Assembly: GCA_028688535.1 (NCBI GenBank)
Contig: JAQTXY010000040.1
Span: forward strand, 1 to 10,584
DNA length: 10,584 bases
Direction of reading: 5' to 3'
Source: Methanothrix sp.
GTDB lineage: Archaea; Halobacteriota; Methanosarcinia; Methanotrichales; Methanotrichaceae
In this document: positions 5,444-10,584 of the stretch, one piece after another
Layout: each line of letters begins with the position of its first letter
Position numbering within the stretch: the first letter of the stretch is position 1
The notes under the pieces: generated by a model
Database searches by the model: none
Told to the model about the DNA's origin: nothing
Seen by the model: the letters and a program-made list of their open reading frames with translations, nothing else
Translations under genes and position numbers: made by a program

Positions 5444-6374
5444 GCCTCAACCTCGGATTTAGATAATAGTAACAGATATCTGTCAACAAATTGAGGGACA
5501 ACGTTAGCATTGCTAAAAAAAGCATACAGCCCAGAATCACAGGATAGTCCCTGCTGAAGATGGAACGGGTCATGAGGTTGCCGATGCCCGGCCAGGCGAA
5601 AACCGTCTCCACCACAGCAGAGCCGTTGAGCAGATAGGTGAAGTTCAGACTCACTACGGTGATCACAGGCAAGAGGGCATTTCTTAGAGCATGTCTGAGC
5701 ACCACCATTCTCTCCGATAGTCCTCTGGCCCGAGCCGCGGTAATATAATCCTGCTCTAAAGCCTCCAGCATGCTGCTGCGTATCATTCTGCTGGTAACGG
5801 CCGCAGCCGAAATGCCTAACGTGATAGCTGGCAGGATCAGGTGCTCCACATCACCCTCCTGTCCGTATCCGGCAACGGGTAGGATATCCAGCTTAAGAGC
5901 GAATAGGATGATAAGCAGATAGGCCAGCCAGAAGTTGGGAACCGATACGCCCAGCAGGGATATAGTCATCCCCAAGCCGTCGATGACTGATCCTTGCTTG
6001 ACCGCGGAGAGAATTCCCAGGGGAAACGATATTATTAACGATATCATAAGGCTGATGAGAGCCAGTCGTAAGGTCGGATGGAAGCTATTTAATACGGCAT
6101 CTAAAACCTTCCCACCGGAGACATAAGAGTAACCCAGGTCACCCTGCACGACCTTGGAGAGCCAGCGCAGATATAAAACGGCAGCCGGATCATTAAATCC
6201 CTCCCTCTCCCGAAACTCCAAGACTGCAGCAGGATCTGGAGGACCCTGCGGTCCGGTGAGCAAAATCTCGGCCGGATCTCCTGGTGATAGATAGAATAAT
6301 GAGAATGCGATTAATGAAACGAGAAGCAAGATCGGCAGCAAGAGTAAGAGCCTTTTTACGAGAAATGACAGCAT
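5427..6374 (-). CDS. nikB: Nickel/peptide-type ABC transporter permease (NikB/DppB family)
   Basis: This 315-residue membrane protein is the other half of the importer channel. It starts MLSFLVKRLLLLLPILLLVS, the usual DppB/NikB first helix, followed by FYLSPGDPAEILLTG, where this family has its F...PGDP signature. Later come the GILSAVKQGSVID loop, LPVAGYGQEG, the EAA loop ALEQDYITAARARGLSERMVVLRHALRNALLP, and VVETVFAWPGIGNLMTRSIFSRDYPVI near the C-terminus. About six membrane helices are apparent and no key block is missing. A GGAAGGAT stretch lies about 10 bases before ATG 6374. The gene follows the methyltransferase by 25 bases and overlaps nikC, so it sits in the middle of the four-gene minus-strand operon. 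Confidence 0.9.
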   Translation of the reverse strand: MLSFLVKRLLLLLPILLLVSLIAFSLFYLSPGDPAEILLTGPQGPPDPAAVLEFREREGFNDPAAVLYLRWLSKVVQGDLGYSYVSGGKVLDAVLNSFHPTLRLALISLMISLIISFPLGILSAVKQGSVIDGLGMTISLLGVSVPNFWLAYLLIILFALKLDILPVAGYGQEGDVEHLILPAITLGISAAAVTSRMIRSSMLEALEQDYITAARARGLSERMVVLRHALRNALLPVITVVSLNFTYLLNGSAVVETVFAWPGIGNLMTRSIFSRDYPVILGCMLFLAMLTLSLNLLTDICYYYLNPRLRHVAEN

Positions 6375-6399
6375 TTTTTCGTATATCCTTCCTGGTCCC

Positions 6400-7212
6400 T
6401 CATCTCAACGGTCTTGCGCTCTTCTCGCCCTTCACTAGAAATACAGCATCGGCATTGGCCAGCCGAAATGATAGATTTGTATGTCTTTTGTAAAAGCGGT
6501 TGATCTCTGGCAGGCGGTCAAAGGCGACGCCTTGCAGCCCCGCGGCCTCAAAGAGTGCCTGACATCGATCCGGTTTAGAGTGATGATAGAGCGGCAGATG
6601 CATTTCTATGGGCTGGTAGTACTTTTGGAATGGTACTGGATTGCGATCGTGGGAAAGGCTGGTTAGAAGACCGGAGAATCTCCTTGCCAGCTTCTTCTTG
6701 GCTGAAGGATCAAACCAGTTTCCGTCAATGGCCAGGATTCTTCCTCCCGGCCTTAAGATGCGCGTCCATTCATCCAGAGCCCTTGCGGGATTGGGCAGAG
6801 TCCAGAGGAGATGCCTGCTTACTACCAGATCGAAAGAGGAGGATTGAAAGGGAAGAGACTCTGCATCTCCCTGGCAGAACTCCAAATCCAGTTTCTGATG
6901 GCATGCGGCTTCTCTGGCCTGAGAGAGCATACCGCGGGACAGATCCATGCCGGTCACATCAATGCCCATATCGTTCAAAACAAAGGAGAGAAAGCCTGCG
7001 CCAGCGCCTACGTCCAAAGCCCTGCGGATATGCAGGTCTGCTGTGTTGGGCGCCAGGCATCTCTTCCAGACCTCTCTCTCCTCCTTCCCGTTGGCAGTGA
7101 CGCCCTTGGCGTAGCTGTGGCTGCGAAGATCCCAGTATTCCGCAATGACTTCTTTGGGATGGCGGGCCACCCCCTTAGGCGCACTCTCATTGCGAGCAGC
7201 TTCGCTCTCCAT
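6400..7212 (-). CDS. Class I SAM-dependent methyltransferase associated with the nickel/peptide transporter
   Basis: This is a soluble 270-residue enzyme. Its Rossmann-type SAM site is clear: motif I LDVGAGAGF (residues 66-74), acidic GMDLS (D90), GDAESLPF (115-122), FDLVVSRHLLWTLPNP (127-142) and RPGG (154-157). The N-terminal EYWDLRSHSYAKGV and the RHLLWTLPNP block are, to my recollection, typical of methyltransferases encoded beside nickel/peptide ABC transporters in methanogens and clostridia. The C-terminal third (from about 170) is divergent and probably recognises the substrate. The gene lies 12 bases after the binding-protein stop and 25 before nikB, so it is embedded in the operon. 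The substrate is unknown. Modification of a small metal-binding ligand would fit the setting but is inference. The nearest ribosome binding site candidate (GGAGG within the previous stop region) is distant, about 17 bases from the ATG. Confidence 0.88.
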   Translation of the reverse strand: MESEAARNESAPKGVARHPKEVIAEYWDLRSHSYAKGVTANGKEEREVWKRCLAPNTADLHIRRALDVGAGAGFLSFVLNDMGIDVTGMDLSRGMLSQAREAACHQKLDLEFCQGDAESLPFQSSSFDLVVSRHLLWTLPNPARALDEWTRILRPGGRILAIDGNWFDPSAKKKLARRFSGLLTSLSHDRNPVPFQKYYQPIEMHLPLYHHSKPDRCQALFEAAGLQGVAFDRLPEINRFYKRHTNLSFRLANADAVFLVKGEKSARPLR

Positions 7213-7224
7213 TGGTGGCAGATT

Positions 7225-8799
7225 TTAGTCCTCCAGGGATAGCTTTGGCGTCAGGAAGTTGATCTCGCTGGACGGATACATGACAAAGCCATTGACCTTC
7301 TTGCTGTGGCCTACCAGAACATTCAGATAGAAGAGGATAACCTCAGGCGAATCTTTTAGCACCTGCTCTTGGACATTTTTGTAGTACTCCATCCTTTCGC
7401 CCTGGTCGGATGTGGCCCTGGCCTCCTGCAGCCATTTATCAACATCCGCATTAGAGTAGCCGGTCTTCTTGGCCTCAGATCCGGTGGACTCGAAATGCTT
7501 GGAAAGAGTGTAGTCCGGGTCACCAGTCGTTCCTGTATTGAAGGAGCCCAATCCCAGATCGTAGTCACCCTTGGCCAGGTCGCTGCTAAATGCACCAGAC
7601 TCCACGATTTCCACACGGGACTTGATACCAATCTTTTCCAACTGGGCGGCCACGACCTCTGCAGAGGGCTTGTTCTCAGCTCGGGAGGAGTAGGTCTTTA
7701 TGGTGATTTCAAATGGCTTTCCCTGAAAGTCCAGCCAACCGTCTCCATCAGCATCGGCTATGCCAGCTTGCTTAAGAAGCTCCTTGGCCTTTGAGGGATC
7801 GAATTCGTAAGGCTTGAGATCTTCATTGGCTGACCATTTATCGCTGGATGATAATGGTCCGACGGCAGGAATGCCGCCCACACCTTCTAAGGCGGTATCC
7901 ACTATCTCCTGACGGTCGATAGCATGGTTTATGGCCTGACGAACCAGGAGGTTATCGAAGGGCGCTTTTTTCATATTAATATAAATTAAATTTTCGCGAA
8001 GTGTCACCTCGCTGAGCACCTCCAGATCTGATTGGCTTTTCAAATTTTGTACCTCGGTTTGGGGAATGCCCAGAGCAATGTCCACATCCCCGCCTTCCAG
8101 TTGCATGGCCCTTGTCATTGGATCGCTGACAAAGAAGAGAACGGCACCCTCAAGCTTCGGCTTCTCACCCCAATAGTCATCATTTCTCACGACGGTCAGC
8201 TTGACGTCTTTATCAAAGGAATCGAACTTGAAGGGGCCGGTGCCCACAGGGGTTGTGTTCAGGTCTACGTCAGGTTTGACTATGCAGACCAGTGGATCTA
8301 CCAGTGAGGCAATAGTTGGTGAATGAGGTTGTTTGGTTTTGATGGTTATGGTGTTTTCATCAGTTGCTTTGACCGAATCTATGAAACTAAATTCGCCGTG
8401 TCTGGAATTGGATGAATCCATGACTCTTTGCAAAGAATGAACCACAGCATCGGCATTAAGAGGAGTGCCGTCGTGGAATACTGCATCGGTTCTCAAATGA
8501 ATCTTGTACTCTGTATCGCTGATCTGATCAAAGCCGGTTGCCAGGGTTGGCACGAGATTCATATTCTCGTCCAATGAAAAGAGGGTTTCATATATTCCGG
8601 CTTCATGCATGTACCAGCCCGTGAATTTGTAGGCGGGGTCCAAATTTTCGTCCGGTCCGAAGATCAAATCTGCATTCAGAATTTTGCCATCGGATGTCGA
8701 ATCAGCAATAGCTGGTGCCATTAATGATAATAATGCTAAAAATATCATTAATATTTCATAAGTTTTTTTAATGCGTAACATATTTAGCACACCAATCAT
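7225..8799 (-). CDS. Nickel/peptide-type ABC transporter solute-binding protein (SBP family 5)
   Basis: This 524-residue secreted receptor delivers its ligand to NikBC. The family is clear from LVPTLATGF, YKIHLRTDAVFHDGTPLNADAVVHSL, VGTGPFKF, RNDDYWG, VRQAINHAIDRQEIV and a DADGDGWLD calcium-loop-like turn. The signal peptide hydrophobic core is EILMIFLALLSLMAPAIA, with no lipobox cysteine. Two starts are possible: ATG 8799, or ATG 8781 (MLRIKK, with a weak GGTG 8 bases upstream). A TATA box (8829-8820) centred 26 bases before 8799 favours the first, as a leaderless start. It is the first gene of the operon running to nikC. Family 5 binds oligopeptides, nickel chelates, opine metallophores and haem, so the ligand is not settled by sequence alone. 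The nik-like gene order makes nickel the favoured guess. Confidence 0.88.
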   Translation of the reverse strand: MIGVLNMLRIKKTYEILMIFLALLSLMAPAIADSTSDGKILNADLIFGPDENLDPAYKFTGWYMHEAGIYETLFSLDENMNLVPTLATGFDQISDTEYKIHLRTDAVFHDGTPLNADAVVHSLQRVMDSSNSRHGEFSFIDSVKATDENTITIKTKQPHSPTIASLVDPLVCIVKPDVDLNTTPVGTGPFKFDSFDKDVKLTVVRNDDYWGEKPKLEGAVLFFVSDPMTRAMQLEGGDVDIALGIPQTEVQNLKSQSDLEVLSEVTLRENLIYINMKKAPFDNLLVRQAINHAIDRQEIVDTALEGVGGIPAVGPLSSSDKWSANEDLKPYEFDPSKAKELLKQAGIADADGDGWLDFQGKPFEITIKTYSSRAENKPSAEVVAAQLEKIGIKSRVEIVESGAFSSDLAKGDYDLGLGSFNTGTTGDPDYTLSKHFESTGSEAKKTGYSNADVDKWLQEARATSDQGERMEYYKNVQEQVLKDSPEVILFYLNVLVGHSKKVNGFVMYPSSEINFLTPKLSLED

Positions 8800-8819
8800 A
8801 CAATAATTGATACATAGTG

Positions 8820-8829
8820 ATAAATATTT
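8820..8829. promoter_or_regulatory. Palindromic TATA box between divergent transporter units
   Basis: ATAAATATTT contains the perfect palindrome AAATATTT, so it can be read as TATA on both strands. On the minus strand it lies 26 bases before ATG 8799 and predicts a leaderless message for the binding protein. On the plus strand it would place a start near 8851, giving a roughly 28-base leader that contains the MFS ribosome binding site. No other convincing TATA box for either gene was seen in the interval. Confidence 0.55.
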
Positions 8830-8868
8830 CGTTCGCAGGAATGATGTGAATAACCGGAAAAGTAACCC

Positions 8869-8875
8869 AGGAGGT
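8869..8875 (+). promoter_or_regulatory. Strong ribosome binding site deciding the MFS start
   Basis: AGGAGGT lies 3 bases before ATG 8879, a short but workable spacing. It favours this ATG over the upstream in-frame TTG at 8807, whose extra 24 residues are hydrophilic and unlike an MFS N-terminus. It contrasts with the predicted leaderless genes nearby. Confidence 0.7.
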
Positions 8876-8878
8876 AAT

Positions 8879-10144
8879 ATGTTTGCGGCATCTAGCGGCT
8901 ATATTGCTCGGCTAAATAGCTTCAGCCCTAATGCGCGACGGTATTTGCTATTCGTTTTTCTGACGATCTTAAATGTAGGAATCTACGGTGTCATCTTTAA
9001 TCTGTATATCTTAAGCCTTGGCTTCCAGAAGGACTTCTTAGGGCTGATACTATCTCTTTCCTCCGTCTCCATCGGGCTGTTCGCTATACCTGCCGCTTTT
9101 ATATGTGATCGCTTGGGCCGGAAAAATACATTATTGCTTTCATCCTCGCTCCTCACTCTTTCGCTCCTCTTTCTCTATAATACCACATCAAAGGAGCTAT
9201 TGGTCGTTTTCAGCATTGCTTATGGGATGGCATCTACCCTGAGCCTCGTTACAGGAGCAACATTTCTGTTAGAGAATTCCACCTCATATGAACGAATGCA
9301 TCTTTTTTCCATGTATTATATTATCTATACCTTTTCGACGATGTCAGGCAATATGATTGGCGGATTTTTGCCATCTATTCTCTCAGATTTGTCGCCAGAT
9401 CTGTTTATTCTTGAGGCGGGAGGGGCTATTGCATACCGATTGACCCTCTATGTATCATTGGTCGCGACAATCATCTCGCTGCTGCCGCTGGCCTATATTA
9501 AAGAGAAAACCTCCCTGGAAAATGTTAGCATGTTCGACCGGATCCGTGTCTATAGATCCATATTCCAGTCGGGAATAGTGCGCAGGATGGTCCTATTCTA
9601 CTGCTTATTTGGAATTGGGTGGGGCACGTCTCTGCCCTATTTCAATGTATATTTCGACATTGTGCTGGGCGCGAGTGCAAACCAGATTGGATTGATATTT
9701 TCCCTATCGCAACTGGTTATGATGGCAGGATACCTCTTAGTGCCCATACTCACGGAAAAACTGGGCAAGATCCGATTGGCATCCACGGTACAGGTATTAT
9801 CCATACCATTTCTCCTGATATTCACTTTCTCCTCCAGCCTGACTGTAGCAGCATTCGGATATATGATGCGCTATATGCTAATGAACATGGCAAATCCCAT
9901 TTTGAACAGCTTCAAGCTGGAAATCGTCAGCGCAGAGGAAAGATCGATAATAAATAGCGTAATGTGGATGGCTTGCTATACTTTCGTAGGCATAGGAACA
10001 TATGCAGGAGGGCTGATGATGGCAGAAGGAAAAAACAGCATGCCGTTCTTGGTAACAGGCTTTTTTTATGCGCTAACGGCGGTTTTATATTATGTATTCT
10101 TTAATGAGATTGAAAAAGCGAGATGCGCAAATATATCGTTTTAA
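8879..10144 (+). CDS. MFS transporter
   Basis: This is a 421-residue membrane protein of the major facilitator superfamily with about twelve membrane helices. The signature motif A is intact between helices 2 and 3 (ICDRLGRK, residues 75-82), and a weaker second copy, TEKLGKIR, sits in the C-terminal half. A hydrophilic central loop (AYIKEKTSLENVSMFDRIRVYRS is part of it) separates the two six-helix bundles. The substrate cannot be assigned. Its place is notable: it separates the solute-binding protein and the ATPase of the same ABC importer, diverging from the former and preceding the latter by 77 bases. In bacterial opine-metallophore loci an MFS exporter (CntE) accompanies an Opp-type importer, so export of a metal ligand is one possibility; drug, metal or sugar-phosphate transport are others. 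By eye it looks more AT-rich than the left-hand metal operon. Confidence 0.88.
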   Translation: MFAASSGYIARLNSFSPNARRYLLFVFLTILNVGIYGVIFNLYILSLGFQKDFLGLILSLSSVSIGLFAIPAAFICDRLGRKNTLLLSSSLLTLSLLFLYNTTSKELLVVFSIAYGMASTLSLVTGATFLLENSTSYERMHLFSMYYIIYTFSTMSGNMIGGFLPSILSDLSPDLFILEAGGAIAYRLTLYVSLVATIISLLPLAYIKEKTSLENVSMFDRIRVYRSIFQSGIVRRMVLFYCLFGIGWGTSLPYFNVYFDIVLGASANQIGLIFSLSQLVMMAGYLLVPILTEKLGKIRLASTVQVLSIPFLLIFTFSSSLTVAAFGYMMRYMLMNMANPILNSFKLEIVSAEERSIINSVMWMACYTFVGIGTYAGGLMMAEGKNSMPFLVTGFFYALTAVLYYVFFNEIEKARCANISF

Positions 10145-10181
10145 AATACTTAATGAATTAGTATGTACTCCATTGGAAATA

Positions 10182-10222
10182 GTAGTAATCTTTAATATTA
10201 TGTTCTCCAATTGGCCTACTAA
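10182..10222 (+). promoter_or_regulatory. Archaeal promoter of the OppD-like ATPase gene
   Basis: TTTAATATTA at 10191-10200 is a TATA box centred about 26 bases before ATG 10222, predicting a leaderless message. GTAGTAA (10182-10188) lies directly upstream, as at 2257 and 4359. A short dyad, AGTATGTACT, is at 10170-10179. So the ATPase gene probably has its own promoter and need not depend on the MFS transcript. Confidence 0.6.
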
Positions 10223-10584
10223 TGGCTATGCTCGATATAATTAACCTTAGAACCTGTTTTCCCTCTCCGGACGGCCTGGTGAAAGCCGTAGATGAGGTCA
10301 ATCTGCAAATAGATAGCAAAGAAAAATTGGGTCTGATCGGCGAGACGGGCTGCGGAAAGACGGTACTTGGCATGTCCATAATCCGTCTGCTCTTGCCCTC
10401 CACCAGGATAATGGGTCGAATAATCTACAAAGGAAAAAATCTGCTTGACCTGAATGAGGAGGAGATGAGACTCTTGCGGGGAAGGGAGATCGCCATGATT
10501 TTGCAAAATCCCACCACCTCCCTCAATCCAGTGCTAAAGGTAGGAGATCAGATTGCGGAGGTGCTCCGGTTGCATATGGGCCTT
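10222..10584 (+). CDS. Nickel/peptide-type ABC transporter ATP-binding protein (OppD/DppD/NikD family), 3' partial
   Basis: The first 121 codons of an ATPase are present, running off the window. The start MAMLDIINLRTCF is followed by the KAVDEVNLQI strand, Walker A GETGCGKT (residues 40-47) and Q-loop MILQNPTTSLNPVLKVGDQI (Q95). The sequence TTSLNP after the Q-loop marks the peptide/nickel subclass. Relatives usually have GESGSGKS in Walker A, so the T and C changes are mild variations. It is the expected partner of NikBC, encoded on the opposite strand about 5 kb away; a second ATPase (OppF/NikE) would be expected just beyond the window. ATG 10222 is preferred over ATG 10228 on promoter spacing, and no ribosome binding site precedes either. 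Confidence 0.9.
   Translation, partial: MAMLDIINLRTCFPSPDGLVKAVDEVNLQIDSKEKLGLIGETGCGKTVLGMSIIRLLLPSTRIMGRIIYKGKNLLDLNEEEMRLLRGREIAMILQNPTTSLNPVLKVGDQIAEVLRLHMGL

Noticed and set aside
8796..8801. TCATAC (GTATGA on the minus strand) at the binding-protein start, like an E. coli NikR half-site
   Set aside because: No matching half-site is found at the 16-base spacing on either side, and a six-base word alone is not evidence.
8807..8878. N-terminal extension of the MFS protein from TTG 8807
   Set aside because: The extra residues are hydrophilic and a strong AGGAGGT directly precedes the ATG at 8879.
1..10584. tRNA, rRNA, CRISPR arrays, insertion sequences or integrase genes
   Set aside because: No cloverleaf-like T-arm words, regular spaced repeats, transposase motifs or terminal inverted repeats were seen on either strand.

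Overview
The window reads as a piece of an archaeal chromosome, most likely from a methanogenic euryarchaeon. The evidence is AT-rich TATA-type promoters placed about 26 bases before ATG codons that lack a ribosome binding site, together with a dense set of metal-uptake genes. A Methanothrix-like host is a guess I cannot test here. No tRNA, rRNA, CRISPR array, transposase or integrase was seen.

Left part (1-3175, plus strand): a metal-chelate ABC transporter of the Zn/Mn type. It consists of a 5'-truncated ATPase, an overlapping membrane permease, an adjoining DUF169-family protein carrying paired cysteines, and a secreted solute-binding protein with its own promoter. The binding protein lacks the usual histidine ligands of ZnuA/TroA proteins, so its metal is uncertain.

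Middle part (3176-4615): a decayed zone. Two stem-loops follow the binding protein. Next comes a peptide/nickel-type permease pseudogene on the minus strand, missing about 30 codons and shifted in frame, and then a plus-strand stub holding only the C-terminus of a second, related permease. A short minus-strand trace resembles an OppD-type ATPase. Inside the same zone sits an intact-looking 56-codon gene (4401-4571) with its own TATA box, predicted leaderless start and T-tract terminator.

Right part (4616-10584): an apparently complete nickel/peptide-type ABC importer, arranged divergently. On the minus strand are a solute-binding protein, a SAM-dependent methyltransferase, and permeases NikB and NikC in a tight operon. 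On the plus strand are an MFS transporter and the start of an OppD/NikD-type ATPase that runs off the window. One palindromic TATA box lies between the divergent units and may serve both.

Read together, this looks like a metal-acquisition island with two importer classes. The mixture of importer, SAM-using enzyme and MFS pump is reminiscent of metallophore systems, but that is inference. Three predicted leaderless genes (the metal-binding protein, the 56-aa protein and the OppD-like ATPase) share the word GTAGTAA 40-42 bases before the ATG, which hints at co-regulation or at a common promoter form in this organism.
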